From the NCBI GenBank assembly GCA_001305115.1, contig BCAA01000013.1, forward strand, positions 1 to 64,000: 64,000 nt of DNA. Reading direction: 5' to 3'. Shown here piece after piece: positions 34,643 to 42,432 of this stretch. The translations under genes and the position numbers were made by a program. The notes beneath the pieces were generated by a model. It was given only the letters and a program-made list of their open reading frames with translations. It had not been told where the DNA came from and made no database searches. The number at the start of each line of letters is the position of its first letter. Positions within the stretch are counted from its first letter, which is position 1. The DNA is from Clostridia bacterium UC5.1-1E11 (GTDB lineage: Bacteria; Bacillota; Clostridia; Oscillospirales; Acutalibacteraceae).

Positions 34643-35053
34643 CTATTGGGTATGTAGCTGACACTTAACCACTTTTTCGTCGTTTGATAAAAGTGTCCCG
34701 ATAGAAACATAGTTTTCTCCCTCGATTTCCTCTGACACATTTTCAATTACGGAAAAGCCTTCTTGGTTCAAAAGCTCCATATACTCGTTATAGTCGTTTT
34801 CGCTAATACCGGTAAGGTTGATATTACAATTCTCATGTTCTGTATCAAGTGTAGCCCATGCAACCGTACCAGGCGCAACAGGAAGCCCCTCTGTGTACTC
34901 ATTCTCAGGCCAAACACCCTCGTCCAATTTTGTAACACTATTAGATTGCGTATTGTTCTCATTGCTTGTCGGTGTAGATGAGGTATTTTGATTAGAACAC
35001 GCAGCCAAAAAAATCATAATCATGATTGTGAATACAGAAATATATTTCTTCAT
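34643..35053 (-). CDS. Lipoprotein (IME cargo)
   Basis: 136-residue lipoprotein with lipobox IFLAACSNQ (Cys near residue 19), an Asn/Ser/Thr-rich linker (about 20-40) and a small C-terminal domain (EHENCNINLTGISENDYNEYMELL, ISIGTLLSND-like strands). No family recognised. It starts 4 nt after the HAAS gene stop with SD AGGAGGT in that overlap, so it is the third gene of a padR-HAAS-lipoprotein operon. Confidence 0.75.
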   Translation of the reverse strand: MKKYISVFTIMIMIFLAACSNQNTSSTPTSNENNTQSNSVTKLDEGVWPENEYTEGLPVAPGTVAWATLDTEHENCNINLTGISENDYNEYMELLNQEGFSVIENVSEEIEGENYVSIGTLLSNDEKVVKCQLHTQ

Positions 35054-35056
35054 TGG

Positions 35057-35514
35057 TTACCTCCTGTTTTTGTGTATGGTTCGGATAATTAACAAAAGAG
35101 CAATAGCTGTTGCTGCAAACCCAATAGCCAAAAGGATTTGCGAAATATCAAAGGCAAACGCGCCCTCAATCTGTATATTTGTTGTCGCGTCGGCTTGTCC
35201 GATTGCTCCTTCTGGTACTTTTCCTGATTGTGTAACAGCATATACCGAAAAGGCAGCAGCCGCGATAACAAGCGCAGCAAGAGTAGAAATGATACCGTTC
35301 CTTTTTTCGATTTGGTGTTATCAATGCCAAACTGTTCTGCGGTGCTGTCTGCAAATTCTTTTGGCGTCCCCAAACGCTGGATAATCTGCTGCTCTGTTTC
35401 TCCATGCTCCATAGCAGACGCAAAAACTTCATTCAAGTCACGTACAACCTCTTTTTTCATTTTGCGTGGTAAAGATAGTTCCTTTTCAACCTGTTTGATA
35501 TATTGTTCTTTCAT
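35057..35514 (-). CDS. HAAS/DUF1700-type signalling membrane protein, frameshifted
   Basis: N-terminal HAAS-like helical domain (YIKQVEKELSLPRKMKKEVVRDLNEVF, IIQRLGTPKEFADSTAEQFG), then, after one missing base in T6 at 35302-35307, two TM helices (IISTLAALVIAAAAFSVYAV and ISQILLAIGFAATAIALLLIIR) and a basic end. 152 residues when joined. It overlaps padR by 4 nt. HAAS proteins are typically paired with PadR regulators and modulate them or an associated transporter. Confidence 0.8.
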
Positions 35515-35870
35515 TTGGATACCCTCGCTTGTTGATAACTTTCTATAAAGCCGTTTACGCAGTTTTCATAGCTTGACCAAAATAAGATTAGTTCATCAAG
35601 TACATTCCTGCCTTTATCCGTTAAAGAATAATACTTTTTTGAGCCGCCATTTGCCGCAGCCGGAGCCAATCGGCATTTGATTAGTTCTGCTTCCTGCAAA
35701 CGATACAAAATGGGGTAAATGGTTCCCTCTTTCGCATATCCCAAAACAGACGCACTATTGTTCAATTCAGTTATAATTTCATATCCATAAGTTTCCTTGC
35801 GTCCGATTAGGCATAAAAGTATCATTTCCAGAGAGCCTTTTTTGAATTGCTGGACATATTTGTTATTCAT
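35511..35870 (-). CDS. PadR-family transcriptional regulator
   Basis: 119 residues with the PadR winged helix: MNNKYVQQFKKGSLEMILLCLI, ETYGYEIITELN, EGTIYPILYRLQEAELI, and the wing SKKYYSLTDKGR. Likely autoregulatory repressor of the padR-HAAS-lipoprotein unit, responding to wall or membrane stress or a small ligand. First gene of that operon. Confidence 0.9.
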   Translation of the reverse strand: MNNKYVQQFKKGSLEMILLCLIGRKETYGYEIITELNNSASVLGYAKEGTIYPILYRLQEAELIKCRLAPAAANGGSKKYYSLTDKGRNVLDELILFWSSYENCVNGFIESYQQARVSK

Positions 35871-36201
35871 ATCGTCGCCTCTCTTTAGCTTTGCTATTTA
35901 GGCTCACTAAGTAGCAACTATATTATATCTCTTCCGAAGTATCAGAGTCAATAGGCTTAACGAAAAAGTTACAAGATGTCTGTGTAAGGTAATGACAGAA
36001 TAGCGGTGTGCTGGCGAACTATGCTTTATTTTGTTTTTTATCTAAATCATTCAATAGGGCGGTAGCATCCCTATTGGCAAGGGGATTCCAAAAGGGAACA
36101 GCGTTCTCCTTTGTCTGGGGTGTTCAGAGGGGATAGTGTTCCCCTTTGACCGGAAGAATCCAAAGAAACCGGCGGTTTCGTGGCACACGATTTTCCGTAG
36201 G

Positions 36202-36224
36202 AAAGTCTAGTGTGTTATACCTTT
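36202..36224 (+). other. Putative oriT of MobV/pMV158 type
   Basis: AAAGTCTAGTGTGTTATACC followed by TTT closely matches the pMV158-family oriT core, in which relaxase nicks TAGTGTG/TTA; the predicted nick is between 36214 and 36215. The 35.9-36.4 kb interval is otherwise free of genes, GC-rich and hairpin-rich. It fits the MobV relaxase at 40932. Confidence 0.75.
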
Positions 36225-36432
36225 GTGGAGCAGATGGCAGCCGGAATTGTAGCACACCCTGAAAAGTGTGGCCACAGTTGCGGCGTTCTGGCGGGAAAGG
36301 TTGCCCCTTGCGGGGCAGCATAAGCGACAGAAAAAGGCTGGCAGGCGGTGCGGGCAAGCACTGTCTGTCAGCCGTGTCATTTGCGGAACAAAGGTATATC
36401 AAAGCCCCCGTCAGCCGCTGCTTCCCATCGTA

Positions 36433-37095
36433 TCAGAACCACCACGGCAGCTTTCCGCGCAGGCTGTCCATCGCCTCGCCCTCCACCTTCTTTGTCCGGC
36501 TCTCGCTGAGATGGAAATGGAGCGCCGCGCCGATCAGCGGGTGCTCGATTCCATCGGTAAAGCCATAGCGGTACAGCAGATAGGTCTGCTCTCTGGCTGT
36601 CAGCTTGTCCAGCGCCGCATACAATTCTATCAGCTGCTCTTTTTGGATATAGATTTGCTCCGGCGTTTGGGTGTGAGGGTCGGCTATGGCTTCGATCCGC
36701 AGCATCCGTTCATCCTCTGAGAGAACGTCATCCAGATATACTCTCTGGAAGCCGGGGCCGTCTTTCTTATCCGCCATCCGTTGCTCAAATAAACCGAGGG
36801 CGGCGCGGATGCAGTCCGTCATGGCGTTGCGGAGCGCCGGTGCTGCATAGGTCAGAAATTTCATGCCCCGTCCGGCATCAAACAAAGGGATCGCGTTCAG
36901 CAGGCCGATACTTCCCTCCTGCATCAAATCATCCAAATCAATTCCAATATCATTTTCATCCAGCCCCATGTTTCGGTATTGCTCCAGCGCAATTTTTCGG
37001 ATGAATCCCAGATTCTTTTCCAGCAGAATGTCACGGGCAGCCGTATCCCCTTTCTGTGCCAGTCTGCACAGCTGCTCATTGCTCCGGGTCGGCAT
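36433..37095 (-). CDS. Sigma-70-like factor (IME)
   Basis: 220 residues. Region 2-like segment (LGFIRKIALEQYRNMGLDENDIGIDLDDLMQEGSIGLLNAIPLFD, GMKFLTYAAPALRNAM) and region 4-like end (LDKLTAREQTYLLYRYGF, FHLSESRTKKVEGEAMDSL). Such factors occur in Firmicutes IMEs next to an XRE gene and may drive element promoters. It overlaps the XRE gene 3' end by 20 nt. Confidence 0.82.
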   Translation of the reverse strand: MPTRSNEQLCRLAQKGDTAARDILLEKNLGFIRKIALEQYRNMGLDENDIGIDLDDLMQEGSIGLLNAIPLFDAGRGMKFLTYAAPALRNAMTDCIRAALGLFEQRMADKKDGPGFQRVYLDDVLSEDERMLRIEAIADPHTQTPEQIYIQKEQLIELYAALDKLTAREQTYLLYRYGFTDGIEHPLIGAALHFHLSESRTKKVEGEAMDSLRGKLPWWF

Positions 37096-37915
37096 TTTGC
37101 TTCTCCTGCGCGTGGTCTAAGGTGGATTGGAGAAATTCCGTCAGCGCCTGACCGAACTTGTCTAATGCTTCCTTTTGCACACCGTCCATCCCCGCTGCGC
37201 TCTGGGTGACGGCGGCGGAAATCATTTCGGGCGTGATGGTCGGAGTATGAACATCCGCCCCTTTGGTGAGTTCGGTAAACATCTGCTGAGTGATGCCCTT
37301 GGTCAAGGACTGCGCTGCTGTGAAATCGTTGCCGATCTCTTTCTTCACTTCCCGCAGCGCCGCCATAAATGTGTTCTGTATCATCGTCAGGTCTGCCTGA
37401 TATACGGGAACTTTCTGCCGGTTGACAGTTCTGGCCGCCTGCACCGCAGCGTCTGTTTTATTGTTTCGGCGCAGCATGGCGCTGAGAGTAGTAAGCATCT
37501 GGTTCTGTCCGGCGAAACCGGCGGCCAGCGTATCGTCAAAATATTGCTCAATCATATAGGTGACTTCTGCAAAGCGAGGGCTTTCCAAAAGGCGGTTGAC
37601 GATCTCTGCATTGGCTTTTCCGGTGTACAGATTCCGCGCCGCCTGCACCGACAGGCCCAGTTCTTCAATATCAAAATTTGTCCGGTCGGGCGTGTTGACT
37701 TCCCCCAGCAGGAAATCTGTGGAGACTTCAAACACTTTCGCAATGCGGAGCAAATGTTCTGTGCTGATCTTATCAGTCTTACCGCTGACAAACCGGCTGA
37801 TGGCGCTCTCGGTGCTGCCGATGCGGGTCGCCAGCTGTGCCTGGGTAATTTTATGTTCCTTCATAAGCTCCTGCATCCGCTGCCGGATATTGCCGGGCAG
37901 ATAGGCTCCCTCCAT
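37076..37915 (-). CDS. XRE-family regulator with long C-terminal domain (IME)
   Basis: N-terminal HTH_XRE (about 10-65: MQELMKEHKITQAQLATRIGSTESAISRFVSGKTDKIS, LLRIAKVFEVSTDFLLG), then about 200 residues of helical region of unknown function. I start at ATG 37915, with AGAGGTG 6 nt upstream; a GTG 9 nt further up is possible. Divergent from the primase gene, so probably controls replication and sigma genes of the element. Confidence 0.85.
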   Translation of the reverse strand: MEGAYLPGNIRQRMQELMKEHKITQAQLATRIGSTESAISRFVSGKTDKISTEHLLRIAKVFEVSTDFLLGEVNTPDRTNFDIEELGLSVQAARNLYTGKANAEIVNRLLESPRFAEVTYMIEQYFDDTLAAGFAGQNQMLTTLSAMLRRNNKTDAAVQAARTVNRQKVPVYQADLTMIQNTFMAALREVKKEIGNDFTAAQSLTKGITQQMFTELTKGADVHTPTITPEMISAAVTQSAAGMDGVQKEALDKFGQALTEFLQSTLDHAQEKQNADPEQ

Positions 37916-38148
37916 GTGACGCACCTCTCTTCTGAAAACTCTCTTTATCCATTATACCTGATAAAACCAGCGCGGGCAAATGCTTTCCGCTGGCTTCGCC
38001 GCTCTGAGGTCTTGCATTTTTGCAAGATTTCAGGGCGGCGTTTTTTCATTTCTTGCACTTTTAGCGGATTTTTCGGTTTATAGGCTTTTTCCCCGTATAT
38101 TCAGGCAGACGGGCAGATACCGTCAATAAATAATGGAGGACAAAGCCT

Positions 38149-38769
38149 ATGAATTTATTTGAAACTGTAAAATCCGCTGTCACCGTGAAGCAGGCCGCCG
38201 AATACTACGGCTGTAAGGTCAACCGGGGCGATATGATCTGCTGCCCCTTCCACGATGACCGGCATCCCAGCATGAAGCTGAACAGGGATTATTTCTATTG
38301 CTTTGGCTGCGGGGCTACCGGGGATGTGATCGATTTTGTGGCGCGGCTGTTCGGCCTGAGCAGCTACGAGGCCGCAAAGAAGCTGGCCTATGACTTTGGC
38401 ATCGATCCGGACAAGCCCCCGGCAGCGATGGCTTTGAAAAAGCCCTATCCGCTGGCGCAGGCTTTCCGCAACGATGAGATACACTGCCAGCGGGTGCTCT
38501 GCGATTATCTGCATCTGCTGGAACGCTGGAAGGTCGAATATGCCCCGCAATCGCCGGAGGATGAACTGGATGACCGCTTTGTGGAAGCCTGTCATATGAT
38601 CGAGTATGTAAATGATTTGTTGGACGTTCTCATGTTTGCGGAACTGAAGCAGCGTGTGAAAGCGGTGGATATGCTGCTGAAGGACGGCACTATCACCGCG
38701 CTGGAGCAGCGGCTCAGACGTCTGGAAAAGGAGGTGCAGCACCATGGCGAAGAACGAGCAATCGCGTGA
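38149..38769 (+). CDS. CHC2 zinc-finger primase-like protein (IME)
   Basis: 206 residues. N-terminal CHC2 zinc finger as in DnaG: CCPFHDDRHPSMK and YFYCFGCGATGDVIDFV (Cys-His...Cys-x2-Cys), followed by SSYEAAKKLAYDFGI. The C-terminal half is helical with no TOPRIM catalytic core seen, so it probably recognises or initiates rather than polymerises. SD GGAGG upstream. It overlaps the helicase gene by 26 nt. Confidence 0.88.
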   Translation: MNLFETVKSAVTVKQAAEYYGCKVNRGDMICCPFHDDRHPSMKLNRDYFYCFGCGATGDVIDFVARLFGLSSYEAAKKLAYDFGIDPDKPPAAMALKKPYPLAQAFRNDEIHCQRVLCDYLHLLERWKVEYAPQSPEDELDDRFVEACHMIEYVNDLLDVLMFAELKQRVKAVDMLLKDGTITALEQRLRRLEKEVQHHGEERAIA

Positions 38770-40117
38770 GGCCAACCAGCCCATCTGGTTTGACGGCAAG
38801 AGTATCAATGAAGCCCTGTTTTGTGATGATTTTCTCGGCAGACACAAAATCATCTACACAAACGGGGCTTTTTTCACGCCTGATGGCCGCGTGACCGATG
38901 AGCTGCCACTGCGTGGAGAAATTTTTGAGGAACTGAAATGCTGCGCGGTCAGCAATATCCCCCGCAAAATCAGCAATATCGTGGAGCTGATGAAGCTGGC
39001 GGCGCTGGTAGAGGATTTCCCGCCGGAGGCTGACCGCATTCATCTGGCAAACGGCACGTTGTTTCTGGATGGCTCCTTTACGGAGGGAAAACCGGACATC
39101 GTGCGTTGCCGCCTGCCGGTGGCCTATAATCCCGATGCGCCCACGCCGACCCGCTGGCTGGCTTTTCTGGATGGGCTTCTTTACCCGGAGGACATTCCCA
39201 CTTTGCAGGAATATATCGGCTACTGCCTGATCCCCAGCAACAAGGGACAGCGCATGATGGTCATTAAGGGCAATGGCGGCGAGGGTAAGAGCCAGATCGG
39301 CGCGGTGCTGTCCGCCCTGTTCGGCAGCAACATGAAGGACGGCAGCATCGGCAAAATTTCCGAGAACCGTTTTGCTCGCGCTGATCTGGAACACATTCTG
39401 CTGTGTGTGGATGACGATATGCGGATGGAGGCCCTGCGTCAGACCAACTATGTCAAATCTATCGTCACCGCCCAGGGCAAGATGGACTTGGAGCGCAAGG
39501 GCAAGCAGAGTTATCAGGGATGGATGTGCGCCCGGCTGCTGGCATTCAGCAATGGCGACTTGCAGGCTCTCTTTGACCGCAGTGATGGCTTTTATCGGCG
39601 GCAGTTGGTGCTGACCGCCAAAGAGAAACCTGCCGACCGTGTGGATGATCCCGACCTGGCAGAGAAGATGAAGGCCGAGGTGGAGGGCATTCTGCTGTGG
39701 GCTTTTGCGGGATTGCAGCGGTTGGTAGCGAACAACTTCAAGTTCACCGAGAGCCAGCGCACCAAAGAGAACCGGGAGGCCGTCAAGCGGGACAACAATA
39801 ACGTGTTTGATTTTCTGGAATCCGAGGGCTATATCCGGCTGAAAGCGGATGCGTCCATCAGTTCAAAGGATTGCTACGACATTTACCGGATGTGGTGCGA
39901 GGAAAATAGCCTGACTGCACTCAAACGCCGCAGCTTCAGCGATGCGCTGGTGGCAGCCTGCGGTAAGTACAATCTGGAACACTGCAACACGATTACCAAT
40001 TCGGCAGGACGCCGGGTATGGGGCTTTATGGGGATCGAGGCAGTGGCAAGGCCGCATATAAACGAGTTTACGGACGCTTCACAGTGTACGTACGTACCGG
40101 AAGACTGGCGGGATTGA
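38744..40117 (+). CDS. P4/D5-type SF3 helicase (IME replication)
   Basis: 457 residues with Walker A GNGGEGKSQIG (near residue 183), Walker B-like ILLCVDDDM, then the D5/P4-alpha C-terminal domain (FDRSDGFYRRQLVL, FKFTESQRTKENREAVKRDNNN). N-terminal D5_N-like region (ADRIHLANGTLFLDGSF). With the CHC2 protein it should allow autonomous replication of the excised circle, a known trait of many IMEs. Confidence 0.88.
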   Translation: MAKNEQSREANQPIWFDGKSINEALFCDDFLGRHKIIYTNGAFFTPDGRVTDELPLRGEIFEELKCCAVSNIPRKISNIVELMKLAALVEDFPPEADRIHLANGTLFLDGSFTEGKPDIVRCRLPVAYNPDAPTPTRWLAFLDGLLYPEDIPTLQEYIGYCLIPSNKGQRMMVIKGNGGEGKSQIGAVLSALFGSNMKDGSIGKISENRFARADLEHILLCVDDDMRMEALRQTNYVKSIVTAQGKMDLERKGKQSYQGWMCARLLAFSNGDLQALFDRSDGFYRRQLVLTAKEKPADRVDDPDLAEKMKAEVEGILLWAFAGLQRLVANNFKFTESQRTKENREAVKRDNNNVFDFLESEGYIRLKADASISSKDCYDIYRMWCEENSLTALKRRSFSDALVAACGKYNLEHCNTITNSAGRRVWGFMGIEAVARPHINEFTDASQCTYVPEDWRD

Positions 40118-40199
40118 TTTCCGATCTGGTCGCCGGTACGTATGTACGCAGCGATTGACCCTGTTACCTCATATATTGTAGAGGCGCTTCATTTGGATA

Positions 40200-40334
40200 A
40201 AGTGGTCGTGCCCATTTTGGGTACACCTATTTTGATGTGTAAAAGTGGTTATGGATATTTTGTCCACCACCAGAACCGTGAAATTCTTCGCGCTTTTGTG
40301 CTGTGAAATAGGTGTGGTCATTTTGACCACACCT
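40200..40334. repeat. Palindromic cluster, possible replication origin or operator
   Basis: A perfect 11-bp inverted repeat AGGTGTGGTCA/TGACCACACCT with a 3-nt loop (40310-40334), and a related imperfect one GGTCGTGCCCA-TTT-TGGGTACACC about 100 nt upstream. Both lie in the roughly 590-nt gap after the helicase gene, where an SF3 helicase origin is plausible. Confidence 0.45.
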
Positions 40335-40710
40335 GAAGCGGTCAGTAAAAGCGGTGATTTTGCAGGCATATTTTAGAGCAATCTCAAAACAGCGAAATGT
40401 TTCTCTTTTATCCGTATACAGTTCGCCGGATGGCGGCTCACGGAACGACGTACAGATTGCAGCATTTTGTGACAATACAGCCCGAACAGTGAAAAGTCCC
40501 GCATTTCTGTAAAGTCGAATATTCCGCCGTTGACCAACGATACGCAGGGAATCATTTCTATCGCAAAACAGCATTTGCACAAATTTCACCATTGACCAAA
40601 GCCGGTGCGCTCCCCAGCGTAGCCGGTTCTTTTTATGACGCAACCGAAAATCATGTTTTATCTATCAAGTGACAAAGGGCTTCACTTGCGAAAATGGAGG
40701 AATATATTTT

Positions 40711-40929
40711 ATGAAGTCAAGTATCCGAAACGAAATCAAGGCGCAGATCATCCGCGCCGGTTACACCATGCAGGAAGTCGTTGACCAGCTGCACGATGAG
40801 TATGGGTGGAGCGACAGCGTATCCAATCTTTCCGGAAAATTGCAGCGGGAATCGCTGCGGTATCGGGAGGCCGTGGAGTTGGCTGACGTGCTGGGATATG
40901 ACATTGTCTGGCAGAAACGGAGGGATTGA
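40711..40929 (+). CDS. Small HTH-like regulator upstream of the relaxase
   Basis: 72 residues, start at ATG 40711 with GGAGGA 8 nt upstream. MKSSIRNEIKAQIIRAGYTMQEVVDQL...SVSNLSGKLQRESLRYREAVELADVLGYDIVWQ resembles a short HTH of the type found beside MobV relaxases. Its stop overlaps the relaxase start region, indicating coupling. Probably helps oriT recognition or regulates mob. Confidence 0.7.
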   Translation: MKSSIRNEIKAQIIRAGYTMQEVVDQLHDEYGWSDSVSNLSGKLQRESLRYREAVELADVLGYDIVWQKRRD

Positions 40930-40931
40930 GT

Positions 40932-41918
40932 ATGGAAAAAGCACAATACGCGATTATGCGATTTGCCAAATATAAGGGGCCTGAAATCGGCAATATCGAG
41001 GCCCATAACGAGCGCACAAAGGAAAAGTACGCCAGTAATCCCGATGTGGATACCAGCCGAAGCAAGTACAACTTCCATCTGGTCAAACCGCCCGGCAAGT
41101 ACCGGGCCGAGTCAGAGAGGCAAATTGCCGCTGCCGGATGCCGTACCCGGAAAGACAGTATCCGTATGATCGAGACGCTGTTCACAGCCAGCCCGGAGTT
41201 CTTTAAGGGAAAGAAACGGGCGGAAATTCGGGTATTTTTCGAGGAAGCTCTGCACTTTCTGGAACAGCATCAGTCCAAAGAGACAATTATATCCGCCGTG
41301 GTGCATATGGACGAGAAAACGCCCCATATGCACCTTTGTTTTGTCCCTTTGACGGAGGATGGCAGGCTCAGCGCCAAAGACATCATGGGCAATAAAAAGA
41401 AGCTGACCTGGTGGCAGGATGAGTTTTGGAAACACATGGTCAAGAAGTTTCCAGATTTGGAGCGTGGCGAGAGCGCCAGCCTGACCGGGCGCGACCATAT
41501 CCCGCCCCGCGTATTTAAGGAGATGACCAGACTGACCAAACAGAAAAGCAAACTGGAGGATCTGCTCACTGGAATCAATCCCTTTAACGCCAAAAGCCGG
41601 GCGGAGGAAATCTGCAAGATTCTGGATAGCTATATTCCCAGCGTGGAGAAGATGGACACGCTGCTGCGGAAATATGGCGTGGCTTTTACGAAAACAGCAT
41701 CCGAAAACAAAAAGCTGAAAACGAAAAATGCCGAGCTGGAAGAATCTCTTGCATCGGCGCAGAAGGTCAGCACCCTAAAGCAGATCGAAGACCTCAAGCT
41801 GCGGCGCGACTATGACAGTGCCGTGGCGATTTTGGAACAGATACCGGCAGAAGTTTTGAACATCTATGCGCAGAGCAGCCATAGAGGAAAGGAGCGGCCT
41901 ATTGAGCAAAGTTTATGA
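40932..41918 (+). CDS. MobV-family relaxase (Mob/Pre)
   Basis: Nicks oriT and pilots the strand during mobilization. Starts MEKAQYAIMRFAKYKGPEIGNIEAHNER, with motif I residues and NxR typical of MobV; the metal-binding motif is VVHMDEKTPHMHLCFVP (HxDExxPHxH). A C-terminal coiled coil (about 240-300) follows. 328 residues, shorter than plasmid MobV proteins. GGAGGG lies 8 nt before ATG 40932; a TTG at 40926 is an alternative. Confidence 0.9.
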   Translation: MEKAQYAIMRFAKYKGPEIGNIEAHNERTKEKYASNPDVDTSRSKYNFHLVKPPGKYRAESERQIAAAGCRTRKDSIRMIETLFTASPEFFKGKKRAEIRVFFEEALHFLEQHQSKETIISAVVHMDEKTPHMHLCFVPLTEDGRLSAKDIMGNKKKLTWWQDEFWKHMVKKFPDLERGESASLTGRDHIPPRVFKEMTRLTKQKSKLEDLLTGINPFNAKSRAEEICKILDSYIPSVEKMDTLLRKYGVAFTKTASENKKLKTKNAELEESLASAQKVSTLKQIEDLKLRRDYDSAVAILEQIPAEVLNIYAQSSHRGKERPIEQSL

Positions 41919-42099
41919 TGATCCAAAATATAATGCGGCATTTGACCGCTGTGTTGATGTGATGGCGCGGCTGTTGCAGAAGTACGGGCCGCAGCTGTTG
42001 GAGCAGATGCAGGAGACTGCGAAGGATGGCTGTACACAGTCTGCGGTATCAGGAAAGCAACCCGTTCCTGTGTATCAGGAATTTGACAAAGCCGCTTGA
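41902..42099 (+). CDS. Small hypothetical protein of the element
   Basis: 65 residues: MSKVYDDPKYNAAFDRCVDVMARLLQKYG, helical, with a polar tail. TTG 41902 has GGAG 7-8 nt upstream and overlaps the relaxase end by 17 nt, suggesting coupling. No family recognised. Confidence 0.6.
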   Translation: MSKVYDDPKYNAAFDRCVDVMARLLQKYGPQLLEQMQETAKDGCTQSAVSGKQPVPVYQEFDKAA

Positions 42100-42112
42100 T
42101 ATAAATTAAATT

Positions 42113-42163
42113 TACACGTTGCGTATTTGTTTAGCGTATGCTATAATAAATACGCAACGTGTA
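42113..42163 (+). promoter_or_regulatory. Promoter embedded in a 16-bp inverted-repeat operator
   Basis: Arms TACACGTTGCGTATTT (42113-42128) and AAATACGCAACGTGTA (42148-42163) are perfectly complementary. A -35-like TTGCGT (42119-42124) lies in the left arm, with a 17-nt spacer to TATAAT (42142-42147). A regulator bound to both arms would occlude the promoter of the HTH-recombinase pair. Confidence 0.8.
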
Positions 42164-42186
42164 TTTTGCTTTATGGGGTAAATGAA

Positions 42187-42432
42187 ATGGACTGCAAAAC
42201 CAAAATAAAAGAACTGCGGGAAAGCACCGGCATGAACCGCAAGGAATTTTGTAAATATTTTCGGATTCCCTATCGGACTGTGACAGAGTGGGAACTGGAT
42301 AACCGCCATGCGCCGGAATATGTACTCCGTTTGTTGGAGTATTACATTCAGAATGAAGGTCTGGCGAAGAAGAAAGTAACGGATGAATGTTCAGAGCTGG
42401 AAGAAAGGAGCGGCCTGCATGAAGAAAACTAA
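42187..42432 (+). CDS. HTH regulator upstream of the recombinase
   Basis: 81 residues: KIKELRESTGMNRKEFCKYFRIPYRTVTEWELDNRHAPEYVLRLLEYYI, a short XRE-like HTH. GGGG-type SD upstream. Its 3' end overlaps the recombinase start by 14 nt, and the palindromic operator lies 24 nt upstream of the gene; an autorepressor controlling excision is the natural reading. Confidence 0.82.
   Translation: MDCKTKIKELRESTGMNRKEFCKYFRIPYRTVTEWELDNRHAPEYVLRLLEYYIQNEGLAKKKVTDECSELEERSGLHEEN

Noticed and set aside
36124-36402. Minus ORF of 92 codons around the oriT
   Set aside because: Hairpin-rich noncoding transfer region, no SD and no motif.
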